From contig NZ_PIPP01000005.1 of NCBI RefSeq assembly GCF_003987345.1, positions 62,001 to 126,000 on the forward strand: a stretch of DNA of 64,000 nucleotides, given 5' to 3'. Below the pieces are notes generated by a model. It saw nothing but the letters and a program-made list of their open reading frames with translations, had not been told where the DNA came from and did not search any database. The DNA is from Aliidiomarina shirensis. Lineage in GTDB: Bacteria > Pseudomonadota > Gammaproteobacteria > Enterobacterales > Alteromonadaceae. The position numbers and the translations under genes are program-made. Below, one piece after another: positions 46,370 to 55,110 of the stretch (position 1 is its first letter; the number at the start of each line of letters is the position of its first letter).

Positions 46370-49300
46370 TTAACCACTGCGTATTGTATTGCGGCCTGCA
46401 TCCTTAGCTTCGTATAACGCTTTATCCGCGCGCACCATCAAGTTCTGATAATCGAATGCATCATCGATCTCAGCGATACCAATACTCGCGGTAACGTGAA
46501 TGCCTTCGCTAATATCAGCAAAATCGGTACGGTCGATAGCTTGCCGAATACGTTCACAAATAGCTTTCGATTCAGCACAATTAGCACCTGGGAACACGAT
46601 TGCGAATTCTTCACCGCCCCAGCGCGCAACATAATCAACTTCGCGTACAGCATTCACCAAAACTTGCGCAATCTTCTGCAGCACGCGGTCGCCCGCCTCA
46701 TGAAGATGTTTATCATTAATTTGTTTAAAATGATCTAAATCAAGCACAGCTAAACTCAATTTAGCGCCGTTTCGCAAACTACGCTTGGCTTCAAGCTGTA
46801 ATCGCTGATCAAATGCACGGCGATTAGGTAAGCCTGTGAGCGCATCTTCATTCGCCAGCGCTTCAAGGGCAGCCGTTTTCTCATCAACTAGGCGTTCAAG
46901 CCGTTCTTGGTTTTTCTGCAAGCTACGCACGCGGTACCATACCAAAGCCGCCATCGCAGCCCCTACGAACAGCCAAAACCACCAAGTTTGGTAATAGTGC
47001 GGGGCTTTACTAAAACTAATATCCACACTATCCGACCACGTGCCACCTGGGTAACGACTGCGCACTGAGAAAGTAAATTCGCCCGGCGGCAAACTAGTGT
47101 ATTCCGCTACTCTTAAGCTGCCCCGCGGAATCCACTCATCGTCAAAACCTTGGAGTTTCACTTGATACTGAATATGTGCAGCCATGCGATAGCCCAAGCC
47201 AATGTATTGAAACTCTATGCGATCGTCGTCGGCCGCTAAAGTAGCCCCAGGTTCGAACGAGCCGGCGTTTGATCGCACGCTTTCAATTACTAACGGGGGT
47301 GGATTAAGCCCATGGTTACCAAAATCTTCTGGTGCAACAACCGCTACGCCCTCAGCGCTGCCAAACCAAATGTGGCCATCACCATCAACTACAGATGAAG
47401 GCCCACCCGTGTTGATCTGGCTACTCGCCATCCCATCGGATTCGACATACTGCGTGGTTGTCACAGTTGCATTAGGGTTCGCAAGCCAATTAGCAACACT
47501 TTCACGGTTTACCCGGGTAATTCCTCGGCTACTGCCAAGCCAAAGATTCTCTTCAATATCGAATGCCAGAGAAAAATACTTATCTAACGGCATACCATTT
47601 CTGCGGCTTAACCAGTGCCAACATGAAGGGCTAGACGCACCGTTATGTTCCATCGATTCAGAGGAAGAACTAGAAGTTCCACAATCGGCAGGTGAATACA
47701 CCAAAATGCCGCGGTCGGTGGCGAACCACATTTGCTCTTTAAATGCTACAGCCGCAAAAGTATTGCGCGCCAAGGTTATGTTATCAAGATCGATAGCCTC
47801 AATGCGCCAATCTTCAACGGAATCATAAACACCATTCGTATGAACTTTCGAAATACCGGCCGTCGAAGCTGCCCATAAATCGCCATTCGCATCGAGCGCC
47901 AAGCCGGTTACTGTTGGATCGATTAAGCCATCATCCACAGTGAAAGTTTTTACGTATGTTAATTCACCCGGCGCAGCATGCACGATAACGAGGCCAATCG
48001 GCGTGCCCAAAGCAATAAGTTCCGAGTCTGGTAAGGTTTTAATAGCACGAACTTCGGCAAGCGGCATACCGTTGGCGCGGCCGAATTTTGCCGTAATTTC
48101 ATCATCAATAACTTGAATCAATCCAAGCGTATATGAGCCCACATAATAGGTGTTGGTTTCCGCATCTTCACCAAACGATAATACTGAAATATCTTTCAGC
48201 TCCTCAGAAACAGGTGCTAAACCCATACTTTCAAAGCGACTAACACCTTCGTTAGTTCCGACCCATAATCGTTGCTGCTGATCCGCCATAACCGCACGTA
48301 CATAATTACCAACCAAACCTTGTGTGCGCGTAAAGCTAGTGAACAACGCATCACGCAATTGCACTAAGCCACCGTGAGTAGAAACCCACATGTTATCTTC
48401 GCGGTCTTTAAAAATATCCAGTACATGAGGGTTGGGTAAACCATGCTCAACTGAGAGGATACTAATGCCGGAATCGCTAATACGCCCAAGGCCATGGGTT
48501 AAGGTTCCGAACCAAACCGCTTGATTTGGGCCCTCAGCTAAGCTCGTTATCGTACCTTCTATCGGCATTGGCCATGGCTTAAACTCGGTTTCGGGTTCAC
48601 TTTGGTAAAACAAGCCGTCGTCACTTGCTGCTAACAACATTCCGTTGGAATGCTGCAACACAGCCCGAACTTGGCTTCCGCTCACCGATGGAATTGCTTC
48701 AAAATCATCCGTTTCCGGCTTGTAACGGGCCAAGCCCGTGTTAGTGCCAACCCATATCTGACGTTCACGATTCGCTACCGGATCGGCCTCGTAAATGTGA
48801 TAAGCAAAGCCACTCGGTAAGCCCTCAGCTTGTTGATAACGATGCATATTCCCTTCGGTATCGTAGCGCACAAAGCCCGCACCTGAAGCTGCGGCCCACA
48901 CGTTCTGCTCGTGGTCGATCAGTACTCGAAATACGAATGAGGGTGCTGGCGGCAACGCTTGCCAATTTTCACCATTGTACTTCGACACGCCACCACGGGG
49001 GCCGCTAATGTAAACTTCATTCGTTTGCGGGTTAAGACCAATACCAACAACCCCCAATTCGGGTACTTTTAATTCATCAAGATTATCAAACACCGTAAAA
49101 TCGCGGCCGTTAAAACGCACTGGGCCTTCCCATGTGCCAAGCCACAAATAACCATCGTTTGTTTGGGTAATACCGTTTATTGAGTTGTGCGGGAGCCCAT
49201 CGCGGGTGTTCCAATGGCTCAAAGCATACTGTGAAAGTGGTTTACTATTTCTGGAGAACGATTTCAGTTCGTTTTCAGAGCTTTCGGCGGAAACGCTTGA

Positions 49301-49429
49301 ACGGGCTGCTCTGTTCTCAGCAGCGTGCGCCGACGGAACACTGCTAGCCCCCAGCAAGCTGAGAAAAATTATCGCTTCAAATAACCCGAATTTATACATG
49401 TGATTCTTACTTGGTTTAGTGCACCACAT
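46370..49429 (-). CDS. Two-component-regulator-propeller/Y_Y_Y sensor fused to GGDEF diguanylate cyclase
   Basis: The 1019-residue protein has a signal or anchor sequence (GLFEAIIFLSLLGASSVPS). A long periplasmic region follows of repeated propeller motifs (GLPHNSINGITQTNDGYLWL, EDNMWVSTHGGLVQLRD, ENLWLGSSRGITRVNRE), then a Y_Y_Y domain (IQYQVKLQGFDDEWIPRG, FSVRSRYPGGTW). After one membrane helix (WWFWLFVGAAMAALVW) comes a short coiled coil and a GGDEF domain with active GGEEF and an REVD I-site five residues before it. It should sense an extracellular signal and make c-di-GMP. ATG 49429 has AAGGAAG seven bases upstream. Similar sensor halves are often fused to histidine kinases. Confidence 0.93.
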   Translation of the reverse strand: MWCTKPSKNHMYKFGLFEAIIFLSLLGASSVPSAHAAENRAARSSVSAESSENELKSFSRNSKPLSQYALSHWNTRDGLPHNSINGITQTNDGYLWLGTWEGPVRFNGRDFTVFDNLDELKVPELGVVGIGLNPQTNEVYISGPRGGVSKYNGENWQALPPAPSFVFRVLIDHEQNVWAAASGAGFVRYDTEGNMHRYQQAEGLPSGFAYHIYEADPVANRERQIWVGTNTGLARYKPETDDFEAIPSVSGSQVRAVLQHSNGMLLAASDDGLFYQSEPETEFKPWPMPIEGTITSLAEGPNQAVWFGTLTHGLGRISDSGISILSVEHGLPNPHVLDIFKDREDNMWVSTHGGLVQLRDALFTSFTRTQGLVGNYVRAVMADQQQRLWVGTNEGVSRFESMGLAPVSEELKDISVLSFGEDAETNTYYVGSYTLGLIQVIDDEITAKFGRANGMPLAEVRAIKTLPDSELIALGTPIGLVIVHAAPGELTYVKTFTVDDGLIDPTVTGLALDANGDLWAASTAGISKVHTNGVYDSVEDWRIEAIDLDNITLARNTFAAVAFKEQMWFATDRGILVYSPADCGTSSSSSESMEHNGASSPSCWHWLSRRNGMPLDKYFSLAFDIEENLWLGSSRGITRVNRESVANWLANPNATVTTTQYVESDGMASSQINTGGPSSVVDGDGHIWFGSAEGVAVVAPEDFGNHGLNPPPLVIESVRSNAGSFEPGATLAADDDRIEFQYIGLGYRMAAHIQYQVKLQGFDDEWIPRGSLRVAEYTSLPPGEFTFSVRSRYPGGTWSDSVDISFSKAPHYYQTWWFWLFVGAAMAALVWYRVRSLQKNQERLERLVDEKTAALEALANEDALTGLPNRRAFDQRLQLEAKRSLRNGAKLSLAVLDLDHFKQINDKHLHEAGDRVLQKIAQVLVNAVREVDYVARWGGEEFAIVFPGANCAESKAICERIRQAIDRTDFADISEGIHVTASIGIAEIDDAFDYQNLMVRADKALYEAKDAGRNTIRSG

Positions 49430-49514
49430 CTGTATTCTTCCTTAAATACAGCCTTCACTTTCAACGACATATCACCTATTCGTTAAAATGACGGGGTTTC
49501 GTGTACAACACTCA

Positions 49515-50285
49515 CTATTCATCTTTTACGCCCGCTGCATCGGGCACTGTAAGCACTAACGTTACGCGCCGGTTTTGGCTGCGCCCTTCAGCACTGGCAT
49601 TATCTGCAATAGGTTGGCTTTGTGCGTAACCAATGGCGCGTAAACGCTCGCTTGCCACCCCTTCAGAGATTAAATATCGTACAACAAAAGTAGCGCGTGC
49701 TGAAGATAATTCCCAGTTACTCGGGAATTTCGGCGTATTGATAGGTACGCTATCGGTATGCCCTTCAACACTAATGTTGTAATCACTCTGGTTTAACATA
49801 TCTACGATTGGTTCCATTACTTTATCGGCAGAGTTACCAATAAATTCAGCTTCGCCGCTACGAAAAAGAATTTGATCATTTAAACGAATATTCAAAGACC
49901 CCGGGCTACTGGATATATCGACCATATCACCCAGGCCTGCTGCGGAAAATTCACTGTTTAAATTATTACCAATACTCAGCAATTCATCGTCAGTAGTGGT
50001 TTGTAGATCAATGCCTAAAACATGCAAAATTGCATTTGCTCGCCTTAGCTCCTCTCGCTCTGCAGGTGACCCACTGAAATCGGCGTTCGCCAAAAGTACA
50101 ACAAATAGAATCAACAATAATGTAATGATGTCCATGTAAGTGGTAACCCACTCTTCATCTTCTTGCGGTGGCGTATCATCAATGCCCGCAAAATTTTGCC
50201 GCCGAATCGTTGCGGCTGAATCATAGGATTCTTTTTTCAACGCCGACGATTGGGCTGCTAAGGCGCTTTTCGAAGCAAATCTCAT
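49515..50285 (-). CDS. motB: MotB-type stator protein with OmpA-like domain
   Basis: The 256-residue protein has one membrane helix containing the ion-carrying Asp (TYMDIITLLLILFVVLLANA, Asp52) and a C-terminal peptidoglycan-binding OmpA/MotB domain (ISVEGHTDSVPINTPKFPSN and LRAIGYAQSQPIADN). It pairs with the MotA-like protein encoded just upstream; start and stop overlap in ATGA. Coupling ion (H+ or Na+) cannot be decided. No other flagellar genes are in the window, so this is an isolated stator set. Confidence 0.88.
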   Translation of the reverse strand: MRFASKSALAAQSSALKKESYDSAATIRRQNFAGIDDTPPQEDEEWVTTYMDIITLLLILFVVLLANADFSGSPAEREELRRANAILHVLGIDLQTTTDDELLSIGNNLNSEFSAAGLGDMVDISSSPGSLNIRLNDQILFRSGEAEFIGNSADKVMEPIVDMLNQSDYNISVEGHTDSVPINTPKFPSNWELSSARATFVVRYLISEGVASERLRAIGYAQSQPIADNASAEGRSQNRRVTLVLTVPDAAGVKDE

Positions 50286-51139
50286 GCAAATGGACTCTTT
50301 TTCGGTGAATCTTTATCATCTTTCGGTTTTGGCTTATCGGCACCGCTATGCCCATTTTTACCATTACCGGAAATATTTAATTCATCTTCCACATGCGCAA
50401 AAAAGGTGGATAGATATTCTCGAATGTAGCTTGGATTCCGGCCTTTCGCGATCAACATTACGCCTTCACGAATCATGTTCATGAGTTGAACCCTACGCTC
50501 AGTGCGGCGCTCAAATTTAATCGCGATAGGCTTGAAAAATAAGTTTGCTAAAGCAACACCATACAAAGTAGTTAGTAAGGCGAAGGCCATATCAGAGCCG
50601 ATTTGCGCCATATTACTTTCACCCATGCCTTGCAACATGTTAACCAAGCCTACCAACGTACCTAACATACCGAATGCCGGGGCAAACATAGCCATGGTGC
50701 GATAAATTTGGGCTTCCGCCTTTTCCCGAATTTTCATCTTTACGATACGCCACTCCAATAACTCCGACATGTCTTGGTGTGGCGTATTGTTAATTAACAA
50801 CTCTAAGCCGGTACGCAAAAACGGATTTTTCACTTGCTCTAGTTGGTCTTCAACTTTGATCAAATTACCTTGTACTAACTGCCGCGCTACATTCACCAGT
50901 TCCTTTTGGTCGTCTTGTGCATAAAGCCGCTCGTTTCTTAAAACTATCCACAGTACTTTGAATACATTCACTACTTCACGTAGTGGGTAAGCCAATAGAG
51001 TGGCCGCAAAAGTGCCTCCTAAAACTACCGCTAAGCCGGGAATGTTTACAAAGCTCCACGCATCTTCTGAGGTGAAAAAAATGGCTGAAAACACAATAGC
51101 CATTCCTGATAGCATGCCAATTAACGTAGATAAATTCAT
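50282..51139 (-). CDS. motA: MotA/PomA-type stator protein
   Basis: ATG 51139 (MNLSTLIGMLSGMAIVFSAI) has CGGAA seven bases upstream and removes a 38-residue extension of the longer ORF. The 285-residue protein has four membrane helices. The last two carry the family pattern MAMFAPAFGMLGTLVGLVNM and DMAFALLTTLYGVALANLFF. The cytoplasmic loop holds charged residues for rotor contact. The C-terminal tail is basic and hydrophilic (HSGADKPKPKDDKDSPKKS). It resembles PomA/MotA of the short type more than ExbB/TolQ, and its partner has the MotB OmpA domain. Confidence 0.88.
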   Translation of the reverse strand: MNLSTLIGMLSGMAIVFSAIFFTSEDAWSFVNIPGLAVVLGGTFAATLLAYPLREVVNVFKVLWIVLRNERLYAQDDQKELVNVARQLVQGNLIKVEDQLEQVKNPFLRTGLELLINNTPHQDMSELLEWRIVKMKIREKAEAQIYRTMAMFAPAFGMLGTLVGLVNMLQGMGESNMAQIGSDMAFALLTTLYGVALANLFFKPIAIKFERRTERRVQLMNMIREGVMLIAKGRNPSYIREYLSTFFAHVEDELNISGNGKNGHSGADKPKPKDDKDSPKKSPFA

Positions 51140-51294
51140 GGAATTCCGTGTTGTAAAGGTTGTTGTGAAGGTGAAATTACCGAAGGCTGTATATTGAATG
51201 AATAGTAACGAACTTAGCACTTCCTCGTAGTGATGCAAATCAAACCAGAACATGTTTTTAACAAAACTTGCTAGATACGCACGGGTTGTATGTT

Positions 51295-51303
51295 TGCTAT
51301 ACT
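51295..51303 (+). promoter_or_regulatory. Probable extended -10 promoter of dbpA
   Basis: TGCTATACT, with TATACT at 51298-51303, gives an extended -10 element. The -35 is weak. The leader of about 70 bases contains a small GGCC stem (near 51323-51336). Confidence 0.4.
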
Positions 51304-51377
51304 AGCGAATATCTCAAATTTCAGGCCAAAGGCCTTGATTTCAGTACTTTGCCCCAAGATTTGACCAAGGAATTTTA

Positions 51378-52772
51378 ATGACTTCAGCTTTTACCACATT
51401 GCCGCTAGCAGCTCCTTTACTCACCACGCTTGATGAGCTTAACTACAAAGAAACCACGCCCGTTCAAGCGCAGGCTTTGCCACACGTTCTAGCCGGTAAA
51501 GATGTGATTGTGCAAGCACGCACAGGTTCCGGGAAAACTGCAGCCTTTGCCCTTGGCTTACTGCAAAAACTCAACGTTCAGCGTTTCCGAATTCAGAGCT
51601 TAGTGTTATGTCCCACGCGCGAACTGGCCGATCAGGTAGCGGAAGAGATACGCACTATCGGCCGAGGTATGCACAATATAAAAGTGCTAACGCTTTGTGG
51701 TGGAGTGCCGCAGCGCGCTCAAATTATCTCGCTAGAACACGGGGCGCATATCATCGTTGGCACCCCGGGCCGAATTCTTGATCATTTAAATAATCATCGC
51801 ATCGATTTTTCTGAACTCACTACTTTGGTACTTGATGAAGCCGATCGAATGCTCGAAATGGGTTTTCAAGACGATTTAAAGGCCATCACCAAAGCAACAC
51901 CAAGTGCCCGGCAAACGCTATTGTTTAGTGCCACCTACCCGCCGCAAATCGAACAGCTGGCAGCAGGGCTACTGAAAACACCGGAAACCATTATCGTGGC
52001 CGATGCCCCAGAGCAAAGCACCATTCGGCAAGTATTCTATAGTTTGAATGGCGTGCCACGCGATAACGCAGTAAAGCGCCTACTACAAGAATACCAACCC
52101 GCAAGTTGCGTTGTGTTTTGTAATACAAAGCGTGCTACTCAAGCTATGGCTGATAGCTTACGGGCCCAAGGGTACAGTGCACTCGCGTTACATGGCGATT
52201 TGGAGCAAAAAGATCGCGATCAAACCTTAGTGCAATTTAATAACCGCAGCGCAAGGGTACTCGTTGCAACCGATGTGGCCGCACGCGGCCTTGATATTAC
52301 CGATCTTGATTTGGTGCTGAACTCTGAAATCGCTCACGATACCGATACCCATGTGCACCGGATTGGTCGCACCGGTCGAGCCGGTGCTGAAGGCTTAGCC
52401 GTTACATTAGTGGGTGAAGGCGAAGAACATGGCTTGAGCCTTATTGAAGATCTACTTGCAAAACAAAATCAACAATACCGTATTGAATTGCAGCCTTTGC
52501 CGGAGCAAAAATTATTAACCCGCCCGCCGCTCGAAGCAGCCATGGTTACCATCCAAATACTGGGTGGGAAAAAGCATAAATTGCGCCCTGGTGATATTGT
52601 AGGTGCGCTTACTAAAGATGATCAGGTACCCTTTAGTGAGATTGGTAAAATTCAAGTGCAAGCGGCTTGGAGCTATGTAGCCGTTACCCCCGGCAAAGAA
52701 CGAGTAGCTCTGCATATATTTAATAATAATCGTCTGAAAGGTCGTAGTTTCCGAGCCTTTCGAGTACGTTAA
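51378..52772 (+). CDS. dbpA: ATP-dependent RNA helicase DbpA
   Basis: The 464-residue DEAD-box helicase assists 50S assembly. Motifs: Q-region TPVQAQALPHVLAGKDVIVQ, ARTGSGKTAAF (I), PTRELADQ (Ia), VLDEADRMLEMGF (II), LLFSATYP (III), VLVATDVAARGLDI (V) and HRIGRTGRAG (VI). A C-terminal RNA-binding domain (MVTIQILGGKKHKLRPGDIV and GALTKDDQVPFSEIGKIQV) is the DbpA-specific part that recognises hairpin 92 of 23S rRNA. AAGGA lies upstream of the ATG. It is monocistronic or co-transcribed with the following glutathione transferase gene. Confidence 0.95.
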   Translation: MTSAFTTLPLAAPLLTTLDELNYKETTPVQAQALPHVLAGKDVIVQARTGSGKTAAFALGLLQKLNVQRFRIQSLVLCPTRELADQVAEEIRTIGRGMHNIKVLTLCGGVPQRAQIISLEHGAHIIVGTPGRILDHLNNHRIDFSELTTLVLDEADRMLEMGFQDDLKAITKATPSARQTLLFSATYPPQIEQLAAGLLKTPETIIVADAPEQSTIRQVFYSLNGVPRDNAVKRLLQEYQPASCVVFCNTKRATQAMADSLRAQGYSALALHGDLEQKDRDQTLVQFNNRSARVLVATDVAARGLDITDLDLVLNSEIAHDTDTHVHRIGRTGRAGAEGLAVTLVGEGEEHGLSLIEDLLAKQNQQYRIELQPLPEQKLLTRPPLEAAMVTIQILGGKKHKLRPGDIVGALTKDDQVPFSEIGKIQVQAAWSYVAVTPGKERVALHIFNNNRLKGRSFRAFRVR

Positions 52773-52809
52773 ATAACAATGTTAGCAGTCTAGCGATAAG
52801 GGAGAAATC

Positions 52810-53427
52810 ATGAAATTGTATGAAATGGCAGTGGCACCAAATCCTCGAAGAGTGCGCATGTTTCTTGCTGAAAAAGGCTTGCTCGATAAAGTTGAGCGAG
52901 TAGAAATGGATTTACAAAAAGGCGATAACCTCAAGCCCGATTTCGTTGCCAAGAACCCGATGAAAAAAGTACCGGTGTTAGAAACCGACGACGGTGTTTG
53001 TATTTCTGAAACCATGGCGATTTGCCGTTATATCGAAGAATCGCATCCAGAAACACAAAGCCTTTTGGGCGATACGGCGCTGGAAAAAGCACTTATTGAA
53101 CAGTGGCTGCGTTGGATAGATTTCTACTTGTTTATTCCTACTGGCATGAGTTTCCAGCACGGTAGCGGCTATTTTAACGATCGTATGAATTGTATTAAGG
53201 AATGGGCGGAAGATTGCCATGGCAAAGTTATTGAGTTTTTCGACTTTTTAGAAACGCATTTTGCCGACAATGAGTTCGTTTGCTGCAAGCGCTTCACGGC
53301 AGCCGATATTAACGCTTATACCACGGTGCAATTTGGCAAAACGATAGGTATTCGTGTTGGTGATGATCGTCCTAATTTAAAAGCGTGGCATGATCGTATT
53401 CATGCTCGTGAGAGTGCGAAAGTTTAA
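52810..53427 (+). CDS. Glutathione S-transferase family protein
   Basis: The 205-residue soluble protein has a thioredoxin-like N-terminal domain (MKLYEMAVAPNPRRVRMFLA) with the glutathione-contact segment KKVPVLETDDGVCISETMAI, and a helical C-terminal domain (CCKRFTAADINAYTTVQFG with the conserved capping Asp). The AVAPNPRRVRMFLAEKG opening occurs in many marine gammaproteobacterial GSTs. The substrate is unknown. Its start is 37 bases after dbpA, with GGGAGAA upstream. Confidence 0.92.
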   Translation: MKLYEMAVAPNPRRVRMFLAEKGLLDKVERVEMDLQKGDNLKPDFVAKNPMKKVPVLETDDGVCISETMAICRYIEESHPETQSLLGDTALEKALIEQWLRWIDFYLFIPTGMSFQHGSGYFNDRMNCIKEWAEDCHGKVIEFFDFLETHFADNEFVCCKRFTAADINAYTTVQFGKTIGIRVGDDRPNLKAWHDRIHARESAKV

Positions 53428-53449
53428 ACGCCGTTAAACTGCTGTTTAT

Positions 53450-53500
53450 GGATTATGGTGTTGTACTGCGAAACTAAGTTGAGCGTTCAACCCATAATCC
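53450..53500. terminator. Nested inverted repeat between convergent genes
   Basis: GGATTATGG (53450-53458) pairs with CCATAATCC (53492-53500), with an inner TTGA/TCAA stem at 53479-53490. It is placed between the GST and YeiH-type stop codons. It lacks a clean T-tract, so termination is only probable. Confidence 0.4.
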
Positions 53501-53520
53501 TATTTACCCGATGCTCCCAT

Positions 53521-54507
53521 TTACCAAGTGATCCAAAGCAACGAGGCGACCGAAACAATTAGCCAGAGTACGATTGCTAACAACATCGGCTTGAATCCGG
53601 CATTGCGAATGGTGCTAAGCGACATTGAAGCACCTACCAAATACAAACATACCACCAGTAAACGTTTCGCCCATGTAAACAACTCGGTATAGATGACCTC
53701 GCCCTGAGGAAGTAAGTTGGCAATCACTATCGCTAACACATAGAAGATTATGAAGGTAGGTATCAACTGCACCTTCGGCTTGGATTCCGAAACGGCTTCT
53801 ACATTACTGACGGCTGAACCTTTTAATGCCCTTCTCTGCTGAATGCGTTGATACACAAATGCCGAAAATACTGCCACTGGCGCAATCGCAAGCGCGCGCA
53901 ATAGTTTTACAGAGGTAGCAACCTCCAAAGAATCACTGCTGTATACCTCCGCGGCACCAACCACCGAAGAAGTATCGTGAATCGCAACCGCTGCCCAAAT
54001 GCCAAACTCTTGTGGGGTCATGGCAAGCCAATGGCCAACCATCGGAAATATTATTAAACCCACAGCGTTTAAAACGAATACACACCCCAAGGCTACGGCA
54101 ATTTGATCTGGCCGTGCTTGAATAGTAGGGGCTACTGCCGCAACGGCACTACCGCCACAAATCGCCGTGCCCGCACCAATCAAGGTGCCCGTTTTTCGAT
54201 CCATACTGAGTAAGCGTGAAAAACCAAGTGCTAGCACCAGGGTAAGCGTAATAAACACTACAATCATCGGCAAGCTGGTAAGTGCTGCTGATTTCGCAGC
54301 GGCAAAACTAACACCAAAACCCAGCCCAACAATAGAAATTGCCAATAGCTTTTTCACCAGCTTTGCGGGGCTGATTTGCGGTGGCACCCACTTAAGTAGA
54401 GCCATAGCTAAGCCAAGTACTAGTGCCAAAGATGATGAAATGAATGGGGTTAAGCAAAGCAGCCCAACAAACAGGAACATAATATGTTTCAAGGCAATAA
54501 CTTGCAT
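53521..54507 (-). CDS. YeiH-type (UPF0324) putative sulfate/anion exporter
   Basis: The 328-residue membrane protein has about ten spans and the family motifs GAGTAICGGSAVAAVAPTIQ and AIHDTSSVVGAAEVYSSD. Members are annotated as putative sulfate exporters. GGAG lies five bases upstream of ATG 54507. No sulfur genes are adjacent. A hydrophilic loop with basic residues (QRRALKGSAVSNVEAVSESK) interrupts the spans at about residues 227-245. Confidence 0.88.
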   Translation of the reverse strand: MQVIALKHIMFLFVGLLCLTPFISSSLALVLGLAMALLKWVPPQISPAKLVKKLLAISIVGLGFGVSFAAAKSAALTSLPMIVVFITLTLVLALGFSRLLSMDRKTGTLIGAGTAICGGSAVAAVAPTIQARPDQIAVALGCVFVLNAVGLIIFPMVGHWLAMTPQEFGIWAAVAIHDTSSVVGAAEVYSSDSLEVATSVKLLRALAIAPVAVFSAFVYQRIQQRRALKGSAVSNVEAVSESKPKVQLIPTFIIFYVLAIVIANLLPQGEVIYTELFTWAKRLLVVCLYLVGASMSLSTIRNAGFKPMLLAIVLWLIVSVASLLWITW

Positions 54508-54559
54508 TCAAGCTCCGGTTGCGGTGGTGTTGCAAAAATAACAACTAAAATGATGAACA

Positions 54560-54922
54560 TTAAAGAGGTGAAAACGTAACCTGCACGGGAATTCCGTTTT
54601 CGCTACTAAAAGCCATAGTAATCGTAAGCGCCGACGTTTGTTCAAACCATACCCGTACCGAACAGTTTGCGCGAATTCGGCCAGTAATGAATTGGTTACC
54701 GAGTAACTCACCATTGCAACCTTCGGCGCGCACAAGCACCCAACCTTCGGCAGGTGTTAACACTAACGTTGCTCTTTCTCCTTCGAATACACTGACTGAT
54801 GCTGGGCTAATCTCGCCCTCACCGTAACGTACCGTGGAAACCACATATTCTTCGCCATCAATCTGCTCTATGGCGCAACCGCTGAGGAACAAGATAGCAA
54901 TGAACAATAGTTTTAATGGCAT
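54560..54922 (-). CDS. Small lipoprotein with a bacterial-repeat (InlB B-like) beta domain
   Basis: The 120-residue lipoprotein has the signal IAILFLSGC and one beta domain of the kind GEGEISPASVSVFEGERATL, TPAEGWVLVRAEGCNG and ITGRIRANCSVRVWFEQ. The pattern, in which a glycine/serine-rich beginning is followed by pairs of Cys and an aromatic-rich end, is that of the divergent InlB B-repeat or bacterial-repeat family. Two cysteines (AEGC and ANCSV) probably form a disulfide. It is divergent from the GIN-domain gene, and a 14-base palindrome lies between them. The function is unknown. Confidence 0.75.
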   Translation of the reverse strand: MPLKLLFIAILFLSGCAIEQIDGEEYVVSTVRYGEGEISPASVSVFEGERATLVLTPAEGWVLVRAEGCNGELLGNQFITGRIRANCSVRVWFEQTSALTITMAFSSENGIPVQVTFSPL

Positions 54923-54947
54923 TTTTACGCCCTAGATTTATGGCTGT

Positions 54948-54961
54948 TAAACGTACGTTTA
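54948..54961. promoter_or_regulatory. Perfect 14-base palindrome in a divergent promoter region
   Basis: TAAACGTACGTTTA is a perfect inverted repeat 25 bases upstream of the small lipoprotein gene and about 150 bases from the GIN-domain gene. The form suits a TetR- or other dimeric-regulator operator. No regulator gene is adjacent. Confidence 0.5.
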
Positions 54962-55110
54962 GACCTAACTTTGATTGCCGGCGAAACGAATTCTCTGAAT
55001 TTAGCAAGTTTCCATTGAAAGCGCCAAGAACTTAGGAAAAATCATCCTGAGCTTGCCGAAATGTATTTGCTCACGCATACTCCAGATTATTCAGCTTGAG
55101 GATATTCCCC

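Noticed and set aside
47217-47828. 203-residue plus-strand ORF opposite the propeller-GGDEF gene
   Set aside because: Low-complexity shadow of the other strand.
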